This document shows, one piece after another, positions 1 through 6,097 of a stretch of DNA of 6,359 nucleotides; positions within the stretch are counted from its first letter, which is position 1, and each line of letters starts with the position of its first letter. The position numbers and the translations under genes were made by a program. The notes beneath the pieces were generated by a model. That model had not been told where the DNA came from, did not search any database, and saw only the letters and a program-made list of their open reading frames with translations. The stretch lies in contig CAZFIO010000114.1 in assembly GCA_964519585.1 (NCBI GenBank), positions 1-6,359 of the forward strand, given 5' to 3'. Origin of the DNA: CAZFIO01 sp964519585. GTDB lineage: Bacteria > Bacillota > Clostridia > Tissierellales > Tissierellaceae.

Positions 1-1010
1 CCAGTTTCATCTACTACAGCCAGCTTGCACCCTGTCCTAAAGCCTGGATCTAGGGCTAGTACAACCTTGTCCTTTAAAGGTGCCTGCATTAGTAGGGGTT
101 CTAAATTCAAGGCAAATACCTTGATGGCTTCGTCTTCTGCCCTCTCAGTTAGATCATTTCTTATTTCCCTTTCTATGGATGGGTAGAGTAATCTTTTGTA
201 ACCATCTTCTGTAGCTTCATTTAAATATTCATAAGACCCTGATTTTGGATTGGTAATTAGCCTTTCCTTAATAAGCTTTGTCATTTGTTCATGTTCTAAA
301 TGAAAACTTACCTTAAGCTTTTTCTCTTTTTCTCCCCTATTGATAGCCAAAATCCTATGGTTGGCTACAGATTTAAGAGCCTCCTTGTATTCATAGTACA
401 TTTCATAGACAGACTTTTCTTCAGTGTCAATACCTTCAGTTACTATAAGGCCAGTCTTAATTATGGACTCCTTAATTTCTTTCCTATAGTCTGCATCATC
501 AGAAACAATCTCAGCTATAATATCCATAGCTCCTTGTAGGGCTTCTTCCAGAGAATTTACTTCTTTTTCTTCATCTATGTATCCCAAGGCAGCCTCATTT
601 AGTTGGTCAAGGGTGAATTCTTGGTCTAGAATATCTTCTGCTAGTTTCTCTAGACCCTTTTCCTTGGCAATGGTTGCCCTGGTCCTTCTTTTCTGTCTAT
701 AAGGTCTATATAGGTCCTCCACCCTTTGAAGGGTTTCAGCCTTATTAATTTCTACTTTTAATTCTTCTGTAAGTTTTCCTTGTTCATCAATAAGTCTTAT
801 AACTTCTTCTTTACGGTTGGATAGGTTTCTCAAGTAGTCCAGCCTATTGGATAAGTCCCTGATTACTGTATCCTCCATTTCCCCAGTTTGCTCTTTACGG
901 TACCTGGCTATAAAGGGAATAGTGTTACCTTCATCCAGTAGTCTAATTGCATTTTCAATATGCTTTTCCTTTAATTTAAACTCTTCTACCAATGTTTTTA
1001 ATATATCCAT
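1..1010 (-). CDS. tex: Tex family S1 RNA-binding accessory protein, N-terminal half (runs off left edge)
   Basis: I translated this open frame by hand; it has no stop before the window edge and gives 336 complete codons of a family usually a little over 700 residues long. The start is the ATG at 1008-1010, preceded by a GGAAGG ribosome binding site about five bases upstream. Visible Tex hallmarks are TIPFIARYRKEQTG (residues 30-43), the EDLYRPYRQKRRTRATIAKE segment (about 98-117) of the helical N-terminal region, and the beginning of the YqgF/RNase H-like domain, LDPGFRTGCKLAV (about 320-332). The missing C-terminal half should carry the helix-hairpin-helix and S1 domains. Tex is a nucleic-acid-binding cytoplasmic protein related to eukaryotic Spt6; its exact bacterial role is not settled. 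It begins 39 bases after the prfB stop and is probably cotranscribed with secA and prfB. No frameshift or internal stop was seen. Confidence 0.93.
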   Translation of the reverse strand, partial: MDILKTLVEEFKLKEKHIENAIRLLDEGNTIPFIARYRKEQTGEMEDTVIRDLSNRLDYLRNLSNRKEEVIRLIDEQGKLTEELKVEINKAETLQRVEDLYRPYRQKRRTRATIAKEKGLEKLAEDILDQEFTLDQLNEAALGYIDEEKEVNSLEEALQGAMDIIAEIVSDDADYRKEIKESIIKTGLIVTEGIDTEEKSVYEMYYEYKEALKSVANHRILAINRGEKEKKLKVSFHLEHEQMTKLIKERLITNPKSGSYEYLNEATEDGYKRLLYPSIEREIRNDLTERAEDEAIKVFALNLEPLLMQAPLKDKVVLALDPGFRTGCKLAVVDET

Positions 1011-1044
1011 TTAATCCTTCCTTTCTTTTTCTTTATAAATAGAC

Positions 1045-1066
1045 AAGCCCTAGATCTTTAGGGCTT
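1045..1066 (-). other. Hairpin overlapping the prfB stop codon
   Basis: A perfect 8-bp inverted repeat, AAGCCCTA (1045-1052) and TAGGGCTT (1059-1066), encloses a 6-base loop. The prfB stop codon (TAG, 1050-1052) lies inside one arm. On the coding (minus) strand the hairpin is followed by GTCTATTTAT and not by a clean T-tract, so it is a poor match to an intrinsic terminator. It could instead be a weak terminator or attenuator, or an mRNA processing or stability element between prfB and tex. The structure is seen directly; its function is inference. Confidence 0.45.
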
Positions 1067-2160
1067 TGTATTTTAAGTATTCATTTATAAAAAAGTCTAA
1101 ATCCCCATCCATAACCCTAGAAGTATCTCCTACTTCTGCATTGGTCCTATGGTCCTTAACCATACTATAGGGATGGAAAACATAAGACCTGATTTGTGAC
1201 CCCCATCCAATTTGTGAATAGTTTCCTTGCAGGTCTTCAATGGCTTCTTTCTGTTCTTCTTCCCTTAGCTGGATTAGTTTTGACTTCAGCATATTCATGG
1301 CAGTAGCCCTGTTGCTATGTTGGGATCTTTCTGACTGGCACTGGACAACTATACCTGTAGGTATATGGGTAATCCTTATGGCTGAGTCAGTTGTGTTTAC
1401 ATGCTGGCCCCCTGCCCCTGAAGATCTGTAGGTATCAATTTTTAGATCCTTATCATTTATCTCAATATTTACATCCTCATCAATTTCCGGAAATATATCT
1501 ACGCTGGCAAAAGAAGTGTGCCTTTTCCCTGAAGAATCAAAAGGTGAAATCCTAACAAGTCTGTGGACACCCTTTTCAGATTTTAAATATCCATAAGCAT
1601 TAAAGCCTCTAATAAGCAGGGTAACTGACTTAATACCACCCTCTGTATCAGGTAGAAAGTCCAAAGTTTCCACCTCATATGACTTAGATTCTGCCCATCT
1701 TCTATACATTCTTAAAAGCATTTCAGCCCAGTCCTGTGCCTCTAAGCCACCAGCTCCCGAGTGAATGGCCAAAAGAGCATTCCTAGAATCAAACTCCCCA
1801 CTTAGGAGGGTAGATAGTCTAAAATCTTCAGCCTCTTTTTCAATTTTTTCTAGGCTATTTGAAATTTCCTTGGAATTTTCATAGGCTTCTTCTTCCACTA
1901 CTAATTCTATCAGTATTTCTAAGTCTTCTATATCATTAAGAAGATTTTCATATCCTTCTATTTCATTATTTAATCCTTTGATTTCCTGCATAATCTTCTG
2001 GGCCCTAGATGTATCCTCCCAAAAGTTAGCCTCATAGGTTAGTTTTTCATTTTCCTCTAGGCGTTTTTTAAGAGAGTCTAAGTCAAAGAGACACCCCAAG
2101 TTCTTCAACCATGGATTTGATCTCACTTAATCTCTCCCTATTTAAATAAACATCTTCCAT
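1050..2160 (-). CDS. prfB: Peptide chain release factor 2 (RF2), expressed through a programmed +1 frameshift
   Basis: RF2 recognises UGA and UAA stop codons in the ribosomal A site and triggers hydrolysis of peptidyl-tRNA. Translation starts at ATG 2158-2160, with a GAAGG site about ten bases upstream. It runs 25 codons (beginning MEDVYLNRERL) to CTT at 2086-2088, followed by an in-frame TGA at 2083-2085. Skipping the T at 2085 continues with GAC (2082-2084) and 344 codons in the +1 frame, for a 369-residue product, a normal RF2 length. The stop-recognition tripeptide SPF falls at residues 205-207 and the catalytic GGQ at 250-252, matching E. coli RF2 numbering. Residue 246 is Ser, not the Thr of E. 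coli K-12 associated with low activity. The N-terminal third is the helical PCRF domain. The gene lies 223 bases after secA and 39 bases before tex; low RF2 levels favour the frameshift, so synthesis is self-controlled. Confidence 0.97.
2082..2097 (-). promoter_or_regulatory. prfB programmed +1 ribosomal frameshift site
   Basis: On the minus strand the sequence is GGGGTG (2092-2097), a 3-base spacer TCT, then CTT TGA C (2082-2088). This is the classical RF2 layout: an internal Shine-Dalgarno-like stretch three bases from the CUU slip codon, a UGA stop, and a following C that weakens termination. GGGGTG departs from the most common AGGGGG but can still pair with the anti-Shine-Dalgarno through one G-U wobble. 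When RF2 is scarce the ribosome pauses at UGA, slips from CUU to UUU and continues in the +1 frame. Confidence 0.95.
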
Positions 2161-2237
2161 ATATACACATCCTTCTTTAACGATAGACAGGCAATAGTCT
2201 AGCAATGGTCAAGCAGTTGTCTAACAATTGTTTTTTG

Positions 2238-2309
2238 GGTCATGGCTTTGGGGTCTGATGGGCGAAAGGGTCGTCGCCCCCTACTTATCATACGGTCATA
2301 ACCTTTGGG
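2238..2309. repeat. Core of the repeat element: direct repeats flanking a GC-rich hairpin
   Basis: GGTCATGGCTTTGGG (2238-2252) recurs imperfectly as GGTCATAACCTTTGGG (2294-2309). Between them lies a 6-bp hairpin, GGGCGA (2260-2265) with TCGCCC (2274-2279) and an 8-base loop. This core is much richer in G+C than its surroundings. From memory only, similar GGGCGA...TCGCCC hairpins occur as short dispersed intergenic repeats in many Firmicutes. Neither strand has a T-tract after the stem, so it is not called a terminator. Confidence 0.55.
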
Positions 2310-2359
2310 TTTATCTATCTTTAAAACTATTGCTTGACTATAGCTTGACAATTGCTTGA

Positions 2360-2389
2360 CTATTGTTCATTATCTATTGTTCATTATCT
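2360..2389. repeat. 14-bp tandem duplication spanning the secA stop codon
   Basis: A 14-base unit containing CTATTGTTCATTAT occurs twice in tandem (2360-2373 and 2374-2387) with a further CT at 2388-2389. On the secA strand the repeat encodes the last Arg codon AGA (2387-2389), the TAA stop (2384-2386) and an immediately following in-frame TGA. The unit equals the neighbouring 11-base unit plus three bases, so the array appears to have grown into, or been copied from, the end of secA. Confidence 0.8.
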
Positions 2390-5107
2390 GCCGCAGCATC
2401 TTTTATACTTTTTCCCACTGCCACATGGGCATGGGTCGTTTCTCCCTACCTTTTTTCCTTTAACCACTGGGGCTTGTGGGCCTCCTGAGCTTGGCTCTAT
2501 CTCCCTAGCTACTCTTTTTCTTTCTACCTTTGCCTGACCTTCTATGTGGAAGAGCATGCCTACTGTATCTTCACTTATGGCATAGTTCATTTCCTCAAAC
2601 ATATCAAAACCTTCATTTTGGTAGGCCCTTACAGGGTCTTCCTGACCATAGGCCCTTAGCCCAATTCCTTGTTTTAACTGGTCCATGGCATCTATGTGGT
2701 CCATCCACTTACTATCTACAACTTGAAGCAAGACAACCCTTTCAATTTCTCTGAATCTTTCTTGGCCAAATTCTTTTTCCTTTTCAGCATATTTCTCTTC
2801 TACCATATGAAGAATAGTGTTTTGTAAATCATATCTAGTCATAGATTCTATATCCAAATTATTAAGGAATCCTTTGTTAAGGTCAAAGATTTTTATACAG
2901 TAATTCTCAAGTCCTTCTAAATTCCATTCCTCAGGATATTTGGCTCCGCCTGTATATATATCAATATTTGTATCCAAAAGATTGACTACCATGTTCAATA
3001 TATTGGATTTAAGATCTTCTCCCTCTAGGACCTTCCTTCTTTCGGCATAGATTACTTCCCTTTGTTTGTTCATTACATCATCATACTTTAGTACATGTTT
3101 CCTAATTGCAAAGTTATTGCCCTCTACCTTCTTTTGAGCTGATTCTATGGTTCTAGTGAGTATAGCGTGTTCTAAAGGTTCATCTTCAGGCATATTCATA
3201 GTCTCTACTATACTTCTTAATCTTTCCCCACCAAACAATCTCATTAGGTCATCTTCTAAAGATATATAGAACCTGGAACTTCCTGGGTCCCCTTGACGGC
3301 CTGACCTACCCCTTAGCTGGTTGTCTATCCTTCTGGATTCATGCCTTTCAGTCCCGATGATATGGAGGCCACCTGCCTTTACTACCCTTTCATTTTCTAT
3401 ATCTGTTTCAGACTTGTATTTTTCTTTCAATCTTTCATATACTTTTCTAGCTTCCAAAACCTCAGCATCATTAGTATCATAAAATCCGTCTATCTGTTCA
3501 AGGATTTCATCTTCGTAGCCTTCCTTTTTCATTTGAAGTTTTGATAGGTAGTCTGGATTTCCACCCAGTACAATATCTGTTCCCCTACCGGCCATATTTG
3601 TAGCAATGGTTACTGACCCAAATCTACCAGCCTGGGCTACAATTTCTGCTTCTCTTTCGTGTTGTTTTGCATTTAGGACCTCATGAGGAATTCCTTCTTT
3701 TTTTAACATTTTGCTAAGCAATTCTGAGTTTTCTATGGTTATAGTGCCTACCAGTATAGGTTGCCCAGTCCTATGTTTTTCTCTTATTTCTTCTACTACT
3801 GCTCTAAATTTTCCAACCTCATTTTTATAAACACTATCAGCTAAGTCCTCCCTAATTACAGGTTTATTGGTAGGGATTTCTACTACATCCATATTATATA
3901 TTTCCCTAAATTCTGATTCTTCAGTCTTGGCAGTTCCTGTCATACCTGATAGTTTTGTATACATCCTAAAGTAATTTTGGAAGGTAATAGTAGCCAGGGT
4001 TTTAGACTCCGAGCGAACATTTAACCTTTCCTTAGCCTCTATAGCCTGGTGTAGACCATTGCTGTATCTTCTTCCATACATGAGACGTCCAGTAAACTCA
4101 TCTACTATGATTACTTCCCCATCCTTAACCACATAATCTATATCACTTTTCATTGTATTTCTTGCCTTTAAGGCTTGGTTTATATGATGGGCTATTTCCA
4201 TATTGTCTATATCAGCCAAGTTTTCTAGATTAAAGTAGGATTCAGCCTTGGCAGTGCCCTTCTCTGTTAATGAACAGGTCTTTGCTTTTTCATCTATTAA
4301 GAAGTCTACAGTTTCTTCTTTTATTTCCCTATTAAAAGGATCCTTCTTATCTTCATCTGGACTTAAGACCCTGCTGGTCAGGGTCCGAGCAAAATCATCT
4401 GCCCTTTTATATAATTCTGTTGACTCATCCCCAGCCCCTGAAATAATCAGTGGTGTCCTAGCTTCATCTACTAAAATACTATCAACCTCATCAACTATGG
4501 CATAAAAAAGTGGCCTTTGGACCATCTCTTCCTTATAAATAACCATATTATCCCTAAGGTAGTCAAAGCCAAACTCATTGTTAGTCCCATAGGTTATATC
4601 TGAATCATAGGCCTCTCTTCTTTCACTTTTACTAATTCCATGGACTATACAGCCTACAGTAAGACCTAAAAATTCATAAACCTTACCCATCCACTGCCTA
4701 TCCCTTTTTGCTAAGTAATCATTGACAGTAACTATATGGACACCCTTGCCAGTAAGCCCATTTAAATAGGCAGGAAGGGTTGCAACCAGGGTTTTACCTT
4801 CTCCTGTTTTCATTTCTGAAATTCTTCCTTGATGAAGGATTATGCCCCCATACAACTGAACTTCAAAATGTTTCATACCAAGAACCCTATAAGAAGCCTC
4901 CCTTACAACAGCAAAAGCCTCTACCAATATATCATCTAAAGTTTCTTCTTCTAACCTCTGCCTAAATTCTATAGTCTTGTCTTTTAATTCCCTATCACTT
5001 AATTTTGACATTTGTCCATCAAGTTTAAGGATATTATTTACTAAATTATCAAGTTTTTTCAGCTCCCTAGAACTGTAATCACCAAAAACCCTTTTAAATA
5101 GGCTCAT
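2384..5107 (-). CDS. secA: Protein translocase subunit SecA (preprotein translocase ATPase)
   Basis: SecA is the cytoplasmic and membrane-associated motor that uses ATP to push unfolded secretory preproteins through SecYEG. The 907-residue product shows Walker A MKTGEGKT (99-106), the DEVD Walker B/DEAD-like motif (206-209), TKLSGMTGTA (384-393), GRGTDI (507-512), RGRSGRQGDPG (599-609), the two-helix finger region containing SKWMDHIDAMDQLKQGIGLR (about 799-818), and a C-terminal zinc-binding tail with CPC and CC (Cys893, 895, 904, 905) that binds phospholipid/SecB-like partners in other species. It is longer than B. subtilis SecA (841), partly from a roughly 55-residue insert after GRGTDIVLGGNP that is common in other SecA proteins. 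I chose ATG 5105-5107 over an in-frame ATG at 5126-5128 because AAAGGTGG lies ten bases upstream, MSLFKRVFGD matches the family start, and the promoter would leave almost no leader for the upstream ATG. The protein appears intact. Confidence 0.97.
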   Translation of the reverse strand: MSLFKRVFGDYSSRELKKLDNLVNNILKLDGQMSKLSDRELKDKTIEFRQRLEEETLDDILVEAFAVVREASYRVLGMKHFEVQLYGGIILHQGRISEMKTGEGKTLVATLPAYLNGLTGKGVHIVTVNDYLAKRDRQWMGKVYEFLGLTVGCIVHGISKSERREAYDSDITYGTNNEFGFDYLRDNMVIYKEEMVQRPLFYAIVDEVDSILVDEARTPLIISGAGDESTELYKRADDFARTLTSRVLSPDEDKKDPFNREIKEETVDFLIDEKAKTCSLTEKGTAKAESYFNLENLADIDNMEIAHHINQALKARNTMKSDIDYVVKDGEVIIVDEFTGRLMYGRRYSNGLHQAIEAKERLNVRSESKTLATITFQNYFRMYTKLSGMTGTAKTEESEFREIYNMDVVEIPTNKPVIREDLADSVYKNEVGKFRAVVEEIREKHRTGQPILVGTITIENSELLSKMLKKEGIPHEVLNAKQHEREAEIVAQAGRFGSVTIATNMAGRGTDIVLGGNPDYLSKLQMKKEGYEDEILEQIDGFYDTNDAEVLEARKVYERLKEKYKSETDIENERVVKAGGLHIIGTERHESRRIDNQLRGRSGRQGDPGSSRFYISLEDDLMRLFGGERLRSIVETMNMPEDEPLEHAILTRTIESAQKKVEGNNFAIRKHVLKYDDVMNKQREVIYAERRKVLEGEDLKSNILNMVVNLLDTNIDIYTGGAKYPEEWNLEGLENYCIKIFDLNKGFLNNLDIESMTRYDLQNTILHMVEEKYAEKEKEFGQERFREIERVVLLQVVDSKWMDHIDAMDQLKQGIGLRAYGQEDPVRAYQNEGFDMFEEMNYAISEDTVGMLFHIEGQAKVERKRVAREIEPSSGGPQAPVVKGKKVGRNDPCPCGSGKKYKRCCGR

Positions 5108-5143
5108 TCTATATAAACCACCTTTCATCTACCAATCTACCTT

Positions 5144-5172
5144 ATTTTATCACTTATATATTTGCCTTTCAA
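5144..5172 (-). promoter_or_regulatory. Sigma-A-type promoter for secA
   Basis: On the minus strand, TTGAAA (5167-5172) and TAAAAT (5144-5149) are separated by exactly 17 bases, each matching the consensus hexamer at five of six positions. Transcription should start near 5137, giving a leader of about 30 bases to the secA ATG at 5107. It lies just downstream of the hpf terminator, so secA is not dependent on hpf transcription. Confidence 0.75.
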
Positions 5173-5182
5173 CCAATGAACA

Positions 5183-5214
5183 AAAAAAGTTGCAGCCTAA
5201 GCCACAACTTTTTT
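5183..5214 (-). terminator. Intrinsic terminator after hpf
   Basis: The arms AAAAAAGTTG (5183-5192) and CAACTTTTTT (5205-5214) pair perfectly around a 12-base loop. Inside the loop two wobble pairs and a GC/GC pair can extend the stem. On the minus strand the stem runs directly into a T-tract, as expected for Rho-independent termination of the hpf message. The flanking A and T runs would let it work on the plus strand too, although no plus-strand gene ends there. Confidence 0.8.
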
Positions 5215-5221
5215 CCTACTA

Positions 5222-5254
5222 CAATTGTTTAACCATCGTTCAGCTATTGTTAAA
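5222..5254. repeat. Short array of three 11-bp units after hpf
   Basis: Three consecutive 11-base units, CAATTGTTTAA (5222), CCATCGTTCAG (5233) and CTATTGTTAAA (5244), keep the same period and a similar core (C-A/T-A-T-T-G-T-T) as the large element after secA. The array sits nine bases beyond the hpf stop codon and before the hpf terminator, so it would be transcribed as the hpf 3' untranslated region. It is degenerate and its function is unknown. Confidence 0.55.
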
Positions 5255-5263
5255 ATATATATC

Positions 5264-5797
5264 TTAAACTTGTGGCTCTATTAGGCCATAGTCTCCATCT
5301 TTCCTCTTATATACTATACTTACCAAATCAGTCTCAGCATCAATAAATACAAAGAAATTATGTCTAAGTAATTCCATTTGTAAAACAGCTTCCTCATGAG
5401 ACATGGGCTTTAAGTTAAATTTTTTCCTTTTAACAAGCTTTGGTTTATCTTCATCTCTCTCTACAGGTAGAGGAATTACATTTTCAAAACGGATAGTCTC
5501 TGCATTTTGGTATCTTCTTTGTAATTTGGTCTTATACTTTCTAATTTGCCTTTCCAATACATCCACAGCCCTATCTATGGAGGCATACATATCGTCACTT
5601 GATTCTTCAGCCCTAATAATAGTTCCAGGTAGGTTTATGGTAACCTCGATAATTTTGAAATTCTTTTGAGTGCTGAATGTTACATTCCCCTCAATATCTT
5701 GTTGAAAATACTTATCCAGCTTACTCAATTTCTTTGTGGTTACTTCTCTTAAAGCGTCAGTTACCTCCATGTTTTTCCCTGAATAATTCATTTTCAT
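5264..5797 (-). CDS. hpf: Long-form ribosome hibernation promoting factor (HPF)
   Basis: HPF binds the 30S decoding region of idle ribosomes; the long form also dimerises them into inactive 100S particles in stationary phase or stress. The 177-residue protein has an N-terminal S30AE/RaiA-type domain (about residues 1-97, with YSGKNMEVTDALR near the start and a basic RQIRKYKTKLQRR stretch at 83-95). A charged linker (about 110-125) follows, then the conserved C-terminal dimerisation domain (about 126-176, PMSHEEAVLQMELLRHNFFV at 131-150 and KRKDGDYGLIEPQ at 164-176). The length is typical of the long form. The start ATG 5795-5797 has AGGAG (5806-5810) eight bases upstream; a second Met at codon 3 is a less likely start. 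It is upstream of secA, as in B. subtilis (yvyD), but separated from it by a terminator, so it is probably a single-gene transcript. Confidence 0.96.
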   Translation of the reverse strand: MKMNYSGKNMEVTDALREVTTKKLSKLDKYFQQDIEGNVTFSTQKNFKIIEVTINLPGTIIRAEESSDDMYASIDRAVDVLERQIRKYKTKLQRRYQNAETIRFENVIPLPVERDEDKPKLVKRKKFNLKPMSHEEAVLQMELLRHNFFVFIDAETDLVSIVYKRKDGDYGLIEPQV

Positions 5798-5816
5798 AAA
5801 CCCATCTCCTTTCCAT

Positions 5817-5834
5817 TAAGTATAAAGATACTTA
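5817..5834 (-). promoter_or_regulatory. 7-bp inverted repeat in the hpf leader
   Basis: TAAGTAT (5817-5823) and ATACTTA (5828-5834) are perfect inverted arms around a 4-base loop, seven bases upstream of the hpf ribosome binding site AGGAG. If transcription starts near 5830, the site spans the start of the message. It could be a 5' stem-loop or an operator for a dimeric repressor. The symmetry is seen; the role is inferred. Confidence 0.4.
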
Positions 5835-5836
5835 TT

Positions 5837-5867
5837 ACTATATTACCCATTTTTATATGGTTTTCAA
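5837..5867 (-). promoter_or_regulatory. Possible hpf promoter
   Basis: On the minus strand TTGAAA (5862-5867) precedes TATAGT (5837-5842) with a 19-base spacer. The hexamers are good but the spacing is longer than the preferred 17. An alternative -10, TAATAT, lies at 16 bases but matches less well. The real promoter might use an alternative sigma factor, since hpf genes are often stress-controlled, so this assignment is tentative. Confidence 0.35.
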
Positions 5868-5928
5868 ACATATTAAAAAATATTATTAATATATCCCCTG
5901 TTGGTGTGAGTAAGTCCCCGTTTTTTCC

Positions 5929-6002
5929 TGTGGATAATGTGCATAACCTTGTGGAGAACTTAAGATTCCATCCCTTTACCTGTGGATATGTCATGTGGAT
6001 AA
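5929..6002 (+). promoter_or_regulatory. Cluster of five DnaA-box-like 9-mers
   Basis: Two perfect copies of TGTGGATAA (reverse complement of the DnaA box TTATCCACA) lie at 5929-5937 and 5994-6002. Three one-mismatch copies lie at 5938-5946 (TGTGCATAA), 5950-5958 (TGTGGAGAA) and 5981-5989 (TGTGGATAT). All five point the same way in 74 bases. The rest of the 300-base gap between hpf and the plus-strand gene is strongly A+T-rich on both sides (5817-5894 and 6003-6085). DnaA bound here could regulate hpf or the plus-strand gene, titrate DnaA, or mark an origin-like site. No dnaA or dnaN gene is visible next to it. Confidence 0.75.
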
Positions 6003-6040
6003 GCTATAAAATATTATTTAGTAAATTTTATCCATTCATT

Positions 6041-6069
6041 TTGAATAGACCTATATTTTAGTGTATAAT
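6041..6069 (+). promoter_or_regulatory. Sigma-A-type promoter for the plus-strand gene
   Basis: TTGAAT (6041-6046) and a perfect TATAAT (6064-6069) are separated by 17 bases. Transcription would begin near 6076, leaving a leader of about 22 bases that carries the GGAGG ribosome binding site (6088-6092). It lies 38 bases beyond the last DnaA box, so DnaA bound at the cluster could influence it from upstream. Confidence 0.7.
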
Positions 6070-6097
6070 ATGTATAAATAAAGACATGGAGGAAATC

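Larger units (their letters stand above)
2181..2389. repeat. Inverted pair of degenerate 11-bp tandem arrays filling the secA-prfB gap
   Basis: The left array is five consecutive 11-base units starting at 2181, 2192, 2203, 2214 and 2225; examples are CAATAGTCTAG and CAATGGTCAAG. The right array has 11-base units starting at 2327, 2338, 2349 and 2360, such as CTATTGCTTGA and CAATTGCTTGA. These are the reverse complement of the same consensus, roughly CAATNGTCNAG. By eye the arms 2192-2236 and 2321-2365 align as an inverted repeat with about 36 of 45 positions matching, around an 84-base centre. Beyond the right arm a 14-base unit is duplicated through the secA stop. No open reading frame or transposase fits inside. 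It resembles a non-coding dispersed or MITE-like element, but one copy cannot prove mobility. It shows no convincing terminator or promoter, so secA transcription may read through it into prfB. Confidence 0.75.

Noticed and set aside
300..539. Plus-strand open frame opposite tex, and similar plus-strand frames opposite prfB, secA and hpf
   Set aside because: These lie antisense to well-supported genes, lack recognisable protein families, and are shadows of the coding strand.
1050..2126. prfB as an uninterrupted gene starting at ATG 2126
   Set aside because: That start lacks the conserved RF2 N-terminus and ignores the programmed frameshift signal. The first 14 residues of that frame are the unused frame of the leader.
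2203..2224. TTGACC on the minus strand as a -35 box for a separate prfB promoter
   Set aside because: No acceptable -10 hexamer lies 16-18 bases downstream, and the TTGAC sequence is simply part of the 11-base repeat unit.
2260..2279. GC-rich hairpin as an intrinsic terminator between secA and prfB
   Set aside because: Neither strand has a T-tract directly after the stem, so termination is not supported.
2181..2389. CRISPR array
   Set aside because: The units are 11-14 bases, degenerate and contiguous, with no spacers and no cas genes.
2384..5128. SecA start seven codons upstream at 5128
   Set aside because: The upstream ATG has only a weak ribosome binding site, would lie about nine bases from the predicted transcript start, and adds residues atypical for SecA. 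The 5107 ATG has AAAGGTGG ten bases upstream.
5794..5994. 66-residue open frame upstream of and overlapping hpf on the minus strand
   Set aside because: It reads through the DnaA-box cluster and the tentative hpf promoter/leader and shows no recognisable family. It is best explained as a chance frame.
5798..6097. Chromosomal replication origin as a firm call
   Set aside because: DnaA boxes and A+T-rich DNA are present, but there is no adjacent dnaA, dnaN or rpmH, and no clear DnaA-trio run beyond a weak TAGTAA at 6019-6024. It is kept only as a finding.
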